Shown: one piece after another, positions 34,301 to 43,876 of the stretch
How the letters are laid out: every line of letters begins with the position of its first letter
Position numbering within the stretch: the stretch's first letter is position 1
DNA from: Halorussus marinus
Lineage (GTDB): Archaea > Halobacteriota > Halobacteria > Halobacteriales > Haladaptataceae
Assembly: GCF_004765795.1 (NCBI RefSeq)
Contig: NZ_SBIV01000002.1
Location: forward strand, 186,001 to 250,000
Reading direction: 5' to 3'
Length of the DNA: 64,000 bases
The notes under the pieces: generated by a model
What the model was told of the DNA's origin: nothing
The model's input: only the letters and a program-made list of their open reading frames with translations
Database searches by the model: none
Translations under genes and position numbers: made by a program

Positions 34301-34338
34301 GTAAGACAGGCTGTGTGAGCATCCGCATGCCGTCTTAC
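34301..34338. promoter_or_regulatory. Third GTAAGAC/GTCTTAC pair in the cdrS leader
   Basis: GTAAGAC (34301-34307) and GTCTTAC (34332-34338) are inverted with 24 bases between. Both arms match the operator at 34236-34253 exactly. They lie in the leader 20 to 57 bp before the cdrS start and could allow DNA looping or an RNA hairpin. Confidence 0.65.
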
Positions 34339-34357
34339 CTCAAGGGGAATACAAAAT

Positions 34358-34540
34358 ATGGAGCGTGTGACACTTCGCATTCCGAAACAGCAGATCGAGG
34401 AGGTCGAACAGATGGTCGAGACCGGGGAGTTCCCGAACCGTAGCGAGGCGATTCGGGCCGCGGTCCGCGACATGCTCAACGAACACGACGAAGGCACGAC
34501 AGAGCAGACGACGAACAAGCGGTCGTGGGCCAAGGTGTAA
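34358..34540 (+). CDS. cdrS: CdrS: short ribbon-helix-helix cell-division regulator
   Basis: The 60-residue protein is a minimal RHH factor: strand [12 protein letters not shown] (2-13), helix [18 protein letters not shown], and helix [10 protein letters not shown]. In Halobacterium, CdrS is needed for timely division and controls ftsZ2 expression. It is separated from ftsZ2 by only two bases (stop 34538-34540, ATG 34543), so they are co-transcribed. Its own leader carries the GTAAGAC repeats described separately, a likely site for autoregulation or control by CdrL. Confidence 0.93.
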   Translation: MERVTLRIPKQQIEEVEQMVETGEFPNRSEAIRAAVRDMLNEHDEGTTEQTTNKRSWAKV

Positions 34541-34542
34541 GC

Positions 34543-35799
34543 ATGCAGGACATCGTGCAAGACGCCTTGGAGAACGCCGAACAGGAGAACCGCGAGCTGG
34601 ACGCCGACACCAACGGCGACGAGTTTGGCGACCCCCGAATCGTGATCGTGGGCTGTGGCGGCGCGGGCAACAACACGGTCAACCGACTGTACAACATCGG
34701 AGTCGACGGCGCGGACACCGTCGCGATCAACACCGACAAGCAACACCTCAAGATGATCGAGGCCGACACGAAGATCCTGGTCGGCAAGTCCCTCACCAAC
34801 GGCCTCGGCGCGGGCGGGGACCCCTCGATGGGCGAGCGAGCCACCGAGATGGCCCAGGGCACGATCAAGGAGGTACTCGGCGACGCCGACCTCGTGTTCG
34901 TGACCGCGGGCATGGGCGGCGGCACCGGGACCGGTGCGGCCCCGGTCGTCTCGAAGATCGCCAAAGAGCAGGGCGCCATCGTCGTCGGGATGGTCTCGAC
35001 CCCGTTCAACGTCGAGCGCGCACGGACGGTGAAGGCCGAGGAAGGGCTCGAAAAGCTCCGCAACGAGGCCGACTCCATCATCGTGCTCGACAACAACCGG
35101 CTGCTCGACTACGTCCCGAACCTGCCGATCGGGAAGGCCTTCTCGGTGATGGACCAGATCATCGCCGAGACGGTCAAGGGGATCTCGGAGACGATCACCC
35201 AGCCGAGCCTCATCAACCTCGACTACGCCGACATGACCTCGATCATGAATCAGGGCGGAGTCGCGGTGATGCTGGTCGGCGAGACCCAGGACAAGAACAA
35301 GACCGAGGAGGTCGTCCGGGACGCGATGAACCACCCGCTGCTCGACGTCGACTACCGCGGCGCCTCGGGCGGGCTCGTCCACATCACGGGCGGTCCGGAC
35401 CTCACGCTCAAGGAGGCCGAGTCGATCGCCTCGAACATCACCGAGCGACTCGAAGCCAGCGCCAACGTCATCTGGGGCGCGCGCATTCAGGACAACTACA
35501 AGGGGAAGGTCCGGGTCATGGCCATCATGACCGGCGTCCAGAGCGCCCAGGTCCTCGGCCCGAGCACCCAACAGCAGGCCGACAAGTCCCGCGAGCAGAT
35601 GCGCGACGTCGACGCCCAGTCGTTCGACGCCAGCCAGAACCTCGAAACGGGCGCCACCGGCGGCTCGTCCCGTGAAGAGAGCCTCGGCGGAACCGACCGG
35701 TCGACGAAGACCACCGGCGACTCGGGCGGGTGGGGTGCCAAGAGCGACGGCGGGCAAAACGAGGTAGAGCAGAACAACGGGCTCGACGTCATTCGCTGA
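34543..35799 (+). CDS. ftsZ2: Cell division tubulin FtsZ2
   Basis: The 418-residue GTPase polymerises at midcell. It has the tubulin signature [10 protein letters not shown] (about 126-135), the N-terminal [12 protein letters not shown] and the T7 loop [11 protein letters not shown] (about 224-234) containing the catalytic Asp. The C-terminal 70 residues are disordered, rich in Gly, Ser and Gln, and end in GLDVIR. Linkage to cdrS identifies it as FtsZ2, which in Haloferax acts in constriction, with FtsZ1 needed for assembly. The ATG at 34543 is preferred over the in-frame ATG 34525, which lies inside cdrS. Confidence 0.96.
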   Translation: MQDIVQDALENAEQENRELDADTNGDEFGDPRIVIVGCGGAGNNTVNRLYNIGVDGADTVAINTDKQHLKMIEADTKILVGKSLTNGLGAGGDPSMGERATEMAQGTIKEVLGDADLVFVTAGMGGGTGTGAAPVVSKIAKEQGAIVVGMVSTPFNVERARTVKAEEGLEKLRNEADSIIVLDNNRLLDYVPNLPIGKAFSVMDQIIAETVKGISETITQPSLINLDYADMTSIMNQGGVAVMLVGETQDKNKTEEVVRDAMNHPLLDVDYRGASGGLVHITGGPDLTLKEAESIASNITERLEASANVIWGARIQDNYKGKVRVMAIMTGVQSAQVLGPSTQQQADKSREQMRDVDAQSFDASQNLETGATGGSSREESLGGTDRSTKTTGDSGGWGAKSDGGQNEVEQNNGLDVIR

Positions 35800-35858
35800 G
35801 TCGGTCCCGCACCGCTTTTCTCTCCGACGGGTCTCTCACCGACGGACGAGCGGCCGTC

Positions 35859-36854
35859 TCAGGCCGCGTGGAGCGCGTCGAGCAGCGAACACTTCCGACA
35901 CCGATCCCGGGTCGTGGCGGCCCCGCACTGCTCGCACTTCCCGAGATCGGCGCTCCCGCCCTCGCGGGCGCCGAACTCCTCGGCGGCCAGCGCCGCCAGC
36001 TCCTCGTAGCCGGCCATGATCGAGTGGCGGGTTCCCGGGTGGTTCTCCTCGAGGTCGTGGAGAAGGCTCTGGATCTCCCCGCGGTAGGCCTCGCTCGCGT
36101 GGGGGCACTCCGTGATGTGGGCCGGCAGATCCGCGAGGTGGGCGTACAGCGCGACCTCCTTCTCGGGCACGTCCCGGAGGGGTTTGGCCCGCGGGACGAA
36201 GTGGTCGCCCGCCTCGCGGGTCGGGTCCTCGCCCGCCCCGCGCTCGTCGAACCCGCCGAGGCTCGCGTCGAAGTGCTTGGCGATCTGGGCGAGGTCGCCT
36301 TCGAGGAAGTTCATCAGCGCGGTCTGGGCCTCGTCGTCGAGATTGTGGCCCGTCAGGAGCTTGTCGGCGCCCAACTCCTCGGCGTACCGCGAGAGCACGT
36401 CCCGACGGAACACTCCGCAGTACGCGCAGGCGGCCATGTTCTCGGGGTCGTCCTCGACCACGTCGTCCATTCGGACCCCAAACTCCTCCTCGTAGCTCAC
36501 GAGTTCGTGGCGGACTCCGAGCTCCGCGGTCAGCTCCTCGCAGGCCGCCACGCTCTCGTCGCGGTACCCCTCGATGCCCTCGTGGACGGTGAGTGCGACC
36601 AGTTCGATCCGGGGGTCGCGCTCGAACGTCCGGTGGAGGATGTCGGTGAGGACGACGCTGTCTTTCCCCCCCGAGAGCCCGACGACCCACGTTTCGGGCT
36701 CCTCGGGCGTAGCGTCGTCGGGCACGAGGTTGTCCTCGCGGACCCGGCGGCGGACGCGCTTGTCGACCGACGAGAGAAAGTGATCCTCACAGAGGTGCAG
36801 CCCCGAGTAGGCGGCGTTCATCACCGCCTCGCGGCCGCATTTGTCGCAGTCCAT
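35859..36854 (-). CDS. ncsA: NcsA, tRNA wobble-uridine 2-thiolation protein
   Basis: The 331-residue protein belongs to the TtcA/Ncs6 (CTU1) family. It has an N-terminal zinc ribbon (CDKCG and LCEDH), the PP-loop SGGKDS (61-66), CAYCG and HITECPH Cys residues that may bind an Fe-S cluster or act in sulfur transfer, and a C-terminal zinc knuckle (CEQCG...CRKC). In Haloferax, NcsA works with the ubiquitin-like SAMP2 and the E1-like UbaA (encoded here at 56183) to thiolate tRNA-Lys. ATG 36854 is chosen because the conserved CDKCG begins there. It is convergent with ftsZ2. Confidence 0.92.
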   Translation of the reverse strand: MDCDKCGREAVMNAAYSGLHLCEDHFLSSVDKRVRRRVREDNLVPDDATPEEPETWVVGLSGGKDSVVLTDILHRTFERDPRIELVALTVHEGIEGYRDESVAACEELTAELGVRHELVSYEEEFGVRMDDVVEDDPENMAACAYCGVFRRDVLSRYAEELGADKLLTGHNLDDEAQTALMNFLEGDLAQIAKHFDASLGGFDERGAGEDPTREAGDHFVPRAKPLRDVPEKEVALYAHLADLPAHITECPHASEAYRGEIQSLLHDLEENHPGTRHSIMAGYEELAALAAEEFGAREGGSADLGKCEQCGAATTRDRCRKCSLLDALHAA

Positions 36855-37113
36855 CGCCCGACACTTTCGGTCCCGAGCGTTTGACGGTTTCGCCTCCAGG
36901 CGCGTAAACCGGATCCGGCGATAGCAAATCGTAATTCGGCCGGGTCGGTGTGTCGAGCGGGCGTCGACAGCGGCCGGGGTGTCGCTGTGGGCCACCGGGG
37001 CGCTCGATCAGCAGTGTCGCGTGTATCGGCATCGGCGACGACTGCGACGAGAAGCGTGATCTGGATCGTGACCGACGACGGCGAGTGACCGGAGTCGAGA
37101 ACCCAGACCGCGA
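36855..37113. other. Intergenic region upstream of ncsA
   Basis: These 259 bp hold the ncsA promoter (TTTACGC near 36902-36908, minus strand) and the end of the brp transcript. No ORF with credible codon use, tRNA or strong repeat was found. Confidence 0.45.
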
Positions 37114-38139
37114 CTACCGCGACCAGACGCCCTCGCGGGCGTCCATCCACGTAACGACGAGCGTGTGGGGAAGGGTCAGGACCGCCAGCAACACGAGGTA
37201 GAGCCCGAGCAGCGACGGGAGGCTCGCGTCCGGGGGCGCGACCGCCCCGAGCCCGACGAGGACGACGACCGCGCCGACCGAGTTCGGGAGCGCGTCGCGC
37301 CCGAACCCGGCGAGGGCGGCGCCGATCCGGCCGTCGGCGAGCGCCGTCCCGGCGTCGGCGACGACCACCAGTCGGGCGACGTGTCGGATCGAGTGCCAGA
37401 GACAGAAGTAGAGTCCGACCGCGACCACCGGCGGAACGACGAGGAAGAACGCCCACAGGAAGCCGGTCTCGACCGCGTCGATCCGCCACCCCCGCCGCGA
37501 TTGGGAGGCGTCCTCGCCCGTCCGAGCACGAGCGTAGCCGAGCGCGATCGAACCGATCGAGAGAGCCCCGAGCGCGCCGCCCGCGATCAGTCTCGCCTCC
37601 GGGCGGAAGGCGGCCCCGAGCGCGTCGGCGGCCGACGGGTCGAACAGCGCCACGGTGGCGCGGGTGATTTCGCGGTACACGCCCGGAAACGCCACCAGCG
37701 GGACCACCATCGGAAGCCCGCCTCGAACGGCGATCGCGAGCGCCCGCTGGGTCCGGGTCCGGAGGTGGTCGCCGCCGACCGCGAGCAGGAAGTAACAGTC
37801 GCCCTGCCCCCAGTGGTACCACGTCAGCAGGATGAACCCCGCGAACGCGGCCGCGGGCGCGACCAGCCAGCCCGCGAGAGTGGCGCCGCCGGCGAGGAGG
37901 TAGGCCGCGCCGACCGCGACGAGCGGCCGCTCCCCGCCGAGTCGCGCGACCGCGAGGTGGTCGGCCGCGCCGTGGGGGAGCCCGAAGGCGACGAAACTGA
38001 CCGCGAACGGGAGATACCGCGCGATCGGGGGGACGTCGACGCCGAGCGCGAACGGGACCGCCGCGAACCCAAGCGCCGCGACGGCGGGAACGACCGCGAG
38101 TCTCACGAGCGCGCGCCGAACCGGCGTGGGGTAGCTCAC
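37114..38139 (-). CDS. brp: Brp/Blh family beta-carotene 15,15'-dioxygenase
   Basis: The 341-residue membrane enzyme cleaves beta-carotene to two retinal molecules, the chromophore of microbial rhodopsins. It has about eight helices and the conserved iron-ligand His motifs GLPHGAADH (about 58-66), TWYHWGQGD, LWHSIRHV and TLPHTLV. GTG 38139 overlaps the crtY stop as GTGA, so lycopene cyclisation and cleavage are coupled. No opsin gene lies in the window. Confidence 0.92.
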   Translation of the reverse strand: MSYPTPVRRALVRLAVVPAVAALGFAAVPFALGVDVPPIARYLPFAVSFVAFGLPHGAADHLAVARLGGERPLVAVGAAYLLAGGATLAGWLVAPAAAFAGFILLTWYHWGQGDCYFLLAVGGDHLRTRTQRALAIAVRGGLPMVVPLVAFPGVYREITRATVALFDPSAADALGAAFRPEARLIAGGALGALSIGSIALGYARARTGEDASQSRRGWRIDAVETGFLWAFFLVVPPVVAVGLYFCLWHSIRHVARLVVVADAGTALADGRIGAALAGFGRDALPNSVGAVVVLVGLGAVAPPDASLPSLLGLYLVLLAVLTLPHTLVVTWMDAREGVWSR

Positions 38140-38927
38140 CGCCACCGCCTGCTCACCCGCATTGTGCCCGGCACCAGTCCCTCGACGGCGTGGCCCGCCC
38201 CGCGGTCGGCCGCCCGCGCGAGCGTCCAGTCGAACAACACCAGCCCCTGAACGACGAGGAGGTTCGTCAGGACGAAGAAGACCGCCTCCTCGATCGGAAG
38301 TCCGAGGACCGCCAGACCCGTACTGTGGTCGGCCGAGATCGTCCAAAGGCCGCGGCCGATGGCGAACCTGTCGGCGGCCCAGAGATACGCCGAGGGGACC
38401 GCGACCGCGACCGCGACGAGCCGGCGGGCCGACCAGAGCACGGGGCCCCCGACCGCCCAGAGGAACGCGGCGACCGGGGCCGCCCAGACGAGCGTCATCC
38501 CGAGGTAGTACGTCCCATCGGACGCGACCGCGAGCGCGGCGCCGACGACCGCCAGCGCGGCCCAGACCGCGGCGCCGACCGTCCGGGCGTCGGGGCTCGC
38601 CGGCAACGCGGGATCGATCCGCGGGGCCAGAGCGTAGTACCACAGGCCGGTGAGTCCGGTCTGGCCGGCGAAGAACAGCCACTCACCGAGGGGCACCCGA
38701 GCGAACCGGGCCGCGACGACGCCGTCGCCGTACCGCCAGACGCCCCGTCCGATGAGGTAGCTGTCCCACGGCGCCGTGTAGGAGACCGCGATACAGACCA
38801 GAGCGCCGATTCCGGCGGCCGCTCGCGACGGCCGTTCGCGCCGGGCGAACACGACCGCTCCGAGCGCGAGCGCGGGCGGCCCGAGGGCGGCGATCAGGAA
38901 GTCGAGATACGTGACTGGGCTCGTCAT
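38136..38927 (-). CDS. crtY: Lycopene beta-cyclase CrtY (fused heterodimer type)
   Basis: The 263-residue protein has about seven helices and two homologous halves, each with the family PWD/DRF and RGVW/RGLW motifs (TAPWDSYLIGRGVW near 49-62, DRFAIGRGLW near 185-194), and PIEEAVFFVLTN. It is the archaeal fusion of the CrtYc and CrtYd halves. It cyclises both ends of lycopene to beta-carotene for the downstream Brp. Start ATG 38927. Confidence 0.93.
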   Translation of the reverse strand: MTSPVTYLDFLIAALGPPALALGAVVFARRERPSRAAAGIGALVCIAVSYTAPWDSYLIGRGVWRYGDGVVAARFARVPLGEWLFFAGQTGLTGLWYYALAPRIDPALPASPDARTVGAAVWAALAVVGAALAVASDGTYYLGMTLVWAAPVAAFLWAVGGPVLWSARRLVAVAVAVPSAYLWAADRFAIGRGLWTISADHSTGLAVLGLPIEEAVFFVLTNLLVVQGLVLFDWTLARAADRGAGHAVEGLVPGTMRVSRRWR

Positions 38928-39089
38928 GGTGAATCGGCCGCCGTGAGCCGGCACACGGGACCGGATTGGGAGGCCCCCGTCAAAGTCGGTTCGGAAGCCG
39001 CGGACGACTCGCGTCCGGGCGCCCGATTCGGGGCGTCGGCCCCCGGTCGCGGGGATGGAACTGAGTTGCTCCGGGACGTAGACCCCCGA

Positions 39090-39710
39090 ATGCGGCGCGT
39101 CTCTCGTCAAACCGTCCTCCGCGAGTGGCTCCGGATGGAGCGGACCGACGCCGAAACCGACCGCGACCCCGTCGAGGGCCTCTCCGAGCGGGCGGTGCTC
39201 GACGAACTCCTCGACCACAAGCCCGGGGCGGCCGCCTTCGTCTGGCGCGACGCCCCCGTCGAGTGGTACGAACTGACTCTCGACCGCGAGACGTTCTCGC
39301 GCCTCCGCGTGATCGACGGCGTCGACGGCCTCCGGTGGCGGGCGCTCGCGCCCGACGACACGGTCCTCGGGGCGGCCCGACGGGTCGCTCGCGAGGACCC
39401 GGCGGCGCTGACCGCTCGGACCGGCGTCGACGTCGAGCGCATCCGGCGGTTTCGCGCGGACCCGCCGGGCGGTCCGCTGGTCCTCGCCACCCGCCGGGGG
39501 TGCGTGCCCGTCACGGTCGCCGACGGGAACCACCGTGCGGTCGCGCTCGCGCTCGACCTCCTCGCGGGCGAGCCGGTGACGTTCCCCCGGGCGTATCTGG
39601 GACGGGGCGCGAACCCGGTGGTCGGGCCGCTCCGCCAGCGCGTCTGTGGGTTCGTGCGGGGCGTCCTCGGACGCGTGTTCGGCAGGTCCGGGTCCGATCT
39701 GCCGGAGTGA
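39090..39710 (+). CDS. Haloarchaeal protein with ParB/sulfiredoxin-like DGNHR motif
   Basis: The 206-residue protein contains VADGNHRAVALALDLLAGE (about 148-166), similar to the D-G-x-HR motif of ParB/Srx-fold proteins. A conserved-looking YELTLDRETFSRLRVI and an R-rich C-terminus follow a helical N-terminal part. The motif alone does not tell ATPase, nuclease or binding function apart. ATG 39090 is the most likely start, though the frame is open far upstream. It is divergent from crtY and precedes trkA in the same direction by 65 bp. Confidence 0.6.
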   Translation: MRRVSRQTVLREWLRMERTDAETDRDPVEGLSERAVLDELLDHKPGAAAFVWRDAPVEWYELTLDRETFSRLRVIDGVDGLRWRALAPDDTVLGAARRVAREDPAALTARTGVDVERIRRFRADPPGGPLVLATRRGCVPVTVADGNHRAVALALDLLAGEPVTFPRAYLGRGANPVVGPLRQRVCGFVRGVLGRVFGRSGSDLPE

Positions 39711-39775
39711 CGCCGGTCGCTCGCGCGGTCCGAGAACGGTATCTTTTCGTCCGTGCCCCGAAAACGTGACCGAAG

Positions 39776-40477
39776 ATGTATATCGTGATCGTCGGCGCAG
39801 GGAACATCGGGACGCCGCTCATCGAGATCGCCACCGCCGGTGGGAACGAGGTCGTCGTCATCGAACGCGACGAGGAAAAGGCCGAACGCGCGGCCTCGGT
39901 GTACGACTGTCTCGTCCTCCACGATGACGCGACGACGAAAGAGACACTCCTCGACGCGGGCATCGACCGTGCGGACGCGCTCATCTCCACGACCGATCAA
40001 GACGCGACCAACATCATGGTCAGCCTCCTCGCGAAGGAACTCGACGTTCCGAACATCGTCTCGGTCGTCCACAACCCCGAGCACATGGACCTGTTCGCCC
40101 GGATCGGGGTGAACACGATGCAGAACCCCCAGCGGCTGATCGCGGAGTACCTCTACCGTGCGGTCAAACGCCCCTCGATCGTCGACTACATGCGAATCGG
40201 CGACGAGGCCGAGGTGTTCGAGATCCGCGTGGGCGAAGACGCCGCGATCGTCGGAGAGACGATCCAACAGGCGGCGTCCAAGGGCCTGCTGGAAGAGGAA
40301 ATGCTCGTCGTCGCGATCGAGCGCAACGGAGACGAACACCCCATCACGCCCCGCGGGAACACCGAGATCCACGCCGGGGATCTCGTGACGGTGTACTCGG
40401 GCGAGGGCGCGACGCCCGAAGTGACCGACGTGTTCGGCCATTTCGAAGACCACAGCGTCGATCCCGACGAACACTGA
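39776..40477 (+). CDS. trkA: TrkA, NAD-binding regulator of K+ uptake
   Basis: The 233-residue protein has an RCK N domain with a Rossmann loop (VIVGAGNIGTPL, residues 4-15) and a conserved acidic ligand (ERDEEKAERAAS), then an RCK C domain (about 140-225). TrkA binds NAD(H)/ATP and gates TrkH. The trkH gene follows after one base, so the two are co-transcribed. There is a single RCK pair, so octameric rings would form from identical subunits. Confidence 0.93.
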   Translation: MYIVIVGAGNIGTPLIEIATAGGNEVVVIERDEEKAERAASVYDCLVLHDDATTKETLLDAGIDRADALISTTDQDATNIMVSLLAKELDVPNIVSVVHNPEHMDLFARIGVNTMQNPQRLIAEYLYRAVKRPSIVDYMRIGDEAEVFEIRVGEDAAIVGETIQQAASKGLLEEEMLVVAIERNGDEHPITPRGNTEIHAGDLVTVYSGEGATPEVTDVFGHFEDHSVDPDEH

Positions 40478-40478
40478 G

Positions 40479-42164
40479 ATGTCGGCGGATCGCTTCGCCG
40501 GCCGACTCTCCTCGGACCTCGCGATCATCGCTCGCGACGTCGGCTCGCTGATCGCGATGGAGGCCGGACTGATGGCCATCACCGTCGGCGTCGCCGTCCT
40601 CTTCGCCGAGTGGTACGCGGCGGCGTCGTTTCTCGGGGCGGCCGTCGTTACCGCCGCGGTCGGACTCGGAGCGCGTCGGGCGTTCGCGGACGCGCCCGAC
40701 CCCCGGATGAAACACGGGATGGTGATCGCGGCCGCGGGGTGGCTGTTCGTGGCCTGTTTCGGCGCGCTCCCGTTCGTCCTGACGGCCCATCTCACGCCGA
40801 TCGAGGTCATGCAGACGTACGTCGCCTCCGCACCCCGACCCGACGCCTACGAGGCGGTGAGGATCCTCGGCGCCGAGTCCCGGTCGAGTCTGGTCTACTT
40901 CCGTGACCCGTTGCACGCGTTCTTCGAGAGCATGAGCGGCTGGACCGGCTCGGGGCTGACGATGGCGGTCCACGAGCCGACGCTCCCGCGGACGATTCAG
41001 TGGTGGCGGTCGTTCATGCAGTGGGTCGGTGGCGTCGGCGTCATCGTGCTCACGACCGCCATCCTCGCGCGACCGGGGAGCGGGAGCTACGCCCTCTACC
41101 GAAGCGAGGCGCGCGAAGAACGGATCCACCCGAGCATCATCTCGACGGTCCGGACGGTCTGGAAGATATTCGTGGTCTACACCGGCCTCTCGGTCCTCGC
41201 GATGTTCGTCGCCATCTCCCTGTCGGACTACGGCTCCCAGCTACCGACGTGGGAGGCGTTCTGGCAGGCGCTCAACCACGCCATGACCGGGTTGGCAACC
41301 GGCGGATTCTCGGTCACGGACAACTCGATCGCGACCTACGATTCGCCCCTCATCGAGACCGTCTTGTTGCCGATCATGTCGCTGGGAGCGATCGCCTTTC
41401 CGATCCACTACGGCATCCTCGCGAACGAGGAGATAGAGCTGTTCTGGGAGGACTTACAGACACGGTGGCTGTTCGTCCTCTTCGGTGCCGGCGTGGTCGT
41501 CCTCTCGATCCAGAACGCCGGGGTGGTCACCGAGGCGTTCGACGCGACCGACTACGCCGGACTGCAGACGGTCGGCCTCTCGGCGGCACAGACCACCGCG
41601 GTCCGGGACTCGGTGTTCCAGTGGATCAGCGCGCTCTCGTGTACCGGCTTCCAGTCGTCGGACATCGGGGCGTGGGGCGCGGGCGGCAAGCTCATCGTCT
41701 CGACCGCGATGGTCGTGGGCGGGGCGGCCGGATCGACGGTCGGCGGCATCAAGATCGTCCGGACGTACACCATCGGCCGGGGCATCGTCTGGCAGTTCTC
41801 GCGGGTGTTCCTCCCCGCGAGCGCCGTCGTCACGACGACGATCGACGGCCGAACGCTCGACCGCGAGGAGATGGAGCGGGAGTTCAGCGAGGCCGCGATC
41901 GTCAGCCTCCTCTGGATAAGCCTCCTCGTCGCGAGCGCGCTGGTCCTGATCAACGTCGTCGGCCCCGACTTCGGGCTGGCCGACGCGCTGTTCGAGGTGG
42001 CCAGCGCGCAGGGGAACGTCGGGCTCTCGTCGGGGATCACGGGGCCGGAGATGCCGCCGCTCGCCGAGGGGATGTTCGTCCTGAACATGTGGATCGGCCG
42101 ACTCGAGATCATCCCGATACTGGTGTTCGGCCGGTCGCTCCTCTACGGCCTCGATCCGCGCTGA
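40479..42164 (+). CDS. trkH: TrkH family K+ channel subunit, first copy
   Basis: The 561-residue protein has the four M1-P-M2 repeats of the Trk/Ktr superfamily. Pore loops are SGWTGSGLTM (about 150), TGLATGGFSV (about 270), SCTGFQSSD (about 388) and SAQGNVGLSSG (about 510). The first filter reads Gly-Ser-Gly rather than the usual Thr-Thr-Gly. A stretch of about 30 residues before the first pore loop is longer than in the second copy. It is coupled to trkA. Confidence 0.92.
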   Translation: MSADRFAGRLSSDLAIIARDVGSLIAMEAGLMAITVGVAVLFAEWYAAASFLGAAVVTAAVGLGARRAFADAPDPRMKHGMVIAAAGWLFVACFGALPFVLTAHLTPIEVMQTYVASAPRPDAYEAVRILGAESRSSLVYFRDPLHAFFESMSGWTGSGLTMAVHEPTLPRTIQWWRSFMQWVGGVGVIVLTTAILARPGSGSYALYRSEAREERIHPSIISTVRTVWKIFVVYTGLSVLAMFVAISLSDYGSQLPTWEAFWQALNHAMTGLATGGFSVTDNSIATYDSPLIETVLLPIMSLGAIAFPIHYGILANEEIELFWEDLQTRWLFVLFGAGVVVLSIQNAGVVTEAFDATDYAGLQTVGLSAAQTTAVRDSVFQWISALSCTGFQSSDIGAWGAGGKLIVSTAMVVGGAAGSTVGGIKIVRTYTIGRGIVWQFSRVFLPASAVVTTTIDGRTLDREEMEREFSEAAIVSLLWISLLVASALVLINVVGPDFGLADALFEVASAQGNVGLSSGITGPEMPPLAEGMFVLNMWIGRLEIIPILVFGRSLLYGLDPR

Positions 42165-42305
42165 GGTGGCCGAGCCGGAATCCGACCCAGACTCCGCGTT
42201 TTCGGGGGTTTCGAACCCGGACGCGTCCGATCCGTCCGTCGGAACGACAGCGGGACGTTTTTCCTCCTCGCCGCGAGAGAGTCGCCCAATGTACGGTGAT
42301 CGGTG

Positions 42306-43841
42306 ATGTCAGTTCGAGTCGATTGGCGACAGAGCGTCGCTTTCACTGGCACGGTGATCAAGTACCTCGCCGTCGCCATGCTCGTCCCGCTGGGGATAAG
42401 CCTCCTCTACCAGGAAGACGTACTCACCTTCCTCGCCTCGATCAGCCTCACGGTCGCCAGCGGCGTCGCACTCGAGCGGCTCAGCGACGACCCGGATCTC
42501 GGACCCCGCGAGGCGCTCTTGCTCGTGGCCCTCTCGTGGGGCGCGGTCGCGGTCATCGGGGCCATCCCGTACGTCATCGCGGGGTACGGCACCGAATCGG
42601 CGCTCGGCCACCCGATCAACGCCTTGTTCGAGTCGATGTCCGGGTTCACGACGACCGGAGCGACCGTGACGGCCGAGATCTCCTTCGAGCGCCACTCCCA
42701 CGCGCTTTTGATGTGGCGCCAGCTCAGCCAGTGGCTCGGCGGCATGGGGATCATCGTGTTGATGGTCGCCATCCTCCCGGAGGTCGCGGTCAACGGCGCC
42801 CAGCTGATCGCCTCGGAGGCGCCCGGCCCGGAGCTACAGAAGCTGACGCCGAAGATCGCCGAGACCGCGCGACTGCTCTGGCTGTTCTACCTCGGGTTCA
42901 CCGTGCTGTACGTCGCGATACTGCTCGGACTCCACTACGCGGGGCTGGCGCCGAACATGGACGCGTACAACGCGGTCGCCCACGGGTTCACGACGCTACC
43001 GACCGGCGGGTTCTCCCCGCAGGCCGAAAGCATCGCGGCGTTCTCGCCGGCGGTCCAGTGGGTCGTCATCCCCTTCATGCTGATCGCGGGGATGAACTTC
43101 GCGCTGTTTTACTTTCTGTTGCAGGACGACTACGGCGAGTTCCTCCACGACCGCGAGCTACAGGCCTATCTGGGCGCGAACGCCGGCGTGGCGGTCCTGC
43201 TCTGGGGACTGCTCTTCACCGGCTCGGCGCCGCCGCTGGAGCTCGGCGGCCTCACCGAAGGCGTCGTCGAGAACTCCCTTCGGCAAGCGACGTTTCAGGT
43301 CGCCTCGCTCCTGAACTCGACGGGGTACGCGACCAGTGACTTCGCACAGTGGGGGACGACCGCGCAGGGCCTGCTGTTGTTCGCGATGTTCATCGGCGGC
43401 TCGGCCGGATCGACCGGCGGCGGCGTCAAAGTCGTCCGATGGCTCGTCGTCCTCAAGGCGATCCGGCGCCAGCTGTTCACGACGGCCCATCCGAGTTCGG
43501 TCAGACCCGTCCGTCTCGGCGGCCACGTCATCGACGAGGACGCCATCACCGCCATTTACGGGTTCACCCTGCTGTATCTGTTGACCTTCGGGGTCGCGAC
43601 GGTGCTGTTGCTGTTCGACGCGAGTCGGGTCGGCCTCGAACTGTCCGTCCTCGAGGCGGTCAGCGCGAGTCTGGCGACGATCGGCAACATCGGCCCCGGG
43701 TTCGGGTTTCTGGGACCGTTCGGGAGCTACCTCGACTTCCCGGCGACGAGCAAACTGCTGATGGTGTTTCTGATGTGGATCGGCCGGCTCGAGATCATCC
43801 CCGTCTTCGTGATGTTCACCGGCGCGTTCTGGAAGAAGTGA
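42306..43841 (+). CDS. trkH: TrkH family K+ channel subunit, second copy
   Basis: The 511-residue paralogue has pore loops SGFTTTGATV (about 115), TTLPTGGFSP (about 234), NSTGYATSD (about 338) and ATIGNIGPGFG (about 460), closer to classical TrkH than the first copy. ATG 42306 follows GTG 42303. A 141 bp gap with a T-rich element (42256-42261) suggests its own promoter. It could pair with TrkA from 39776 or another RCK protein. Confidence 0.92.
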   Translation: MSVRVDWRQSVAFTGTVIKYLAVAMLVPLGISLLYQEDVLTFLASISLTVASGVALERLSDDPDLGPREALLLVALSWGAVAVIGAIPYVIAGYGTESALGHPINALFESMSGFTTTGATVTAEISFERHSHALLMWRQLSQWLGGMGIIVLMVAILPEVAVNGAQLIASEAPGPELQKLTPKIAETARLLWLFYLGFTVLYVAILLGLHYAGLAPNMDAYNAVAHGFTTLPTGGFSPQAESIAAFSPAVQWVVIPFMLIAGMNFALFYFLLQDDYGEFLHDRELQAYLGANAGVAVLLWGLLFTGSAPPLELGGLTEGVVENSLRQATFQVASLLNSTGYATSDFAQWGTTAQGLLLFAMFIGGSAGSTGGGVKVVRWLVVLKAIRRQLFTTAHPSSVRPVRLGGHVIDEDAITAIYGFTLLYLLTFGVATVLLLFDASRVGLELSVLEAVSASLATIGNIGPGFGFLGPFGSYLDFPATSKLLMVFLMWIGRLEIIPVFVMFTGAFWKK

Positions 43842-43876
43842 GGACGCGCCGGGCCGGCGGTCTCGGGAGCCCGACC

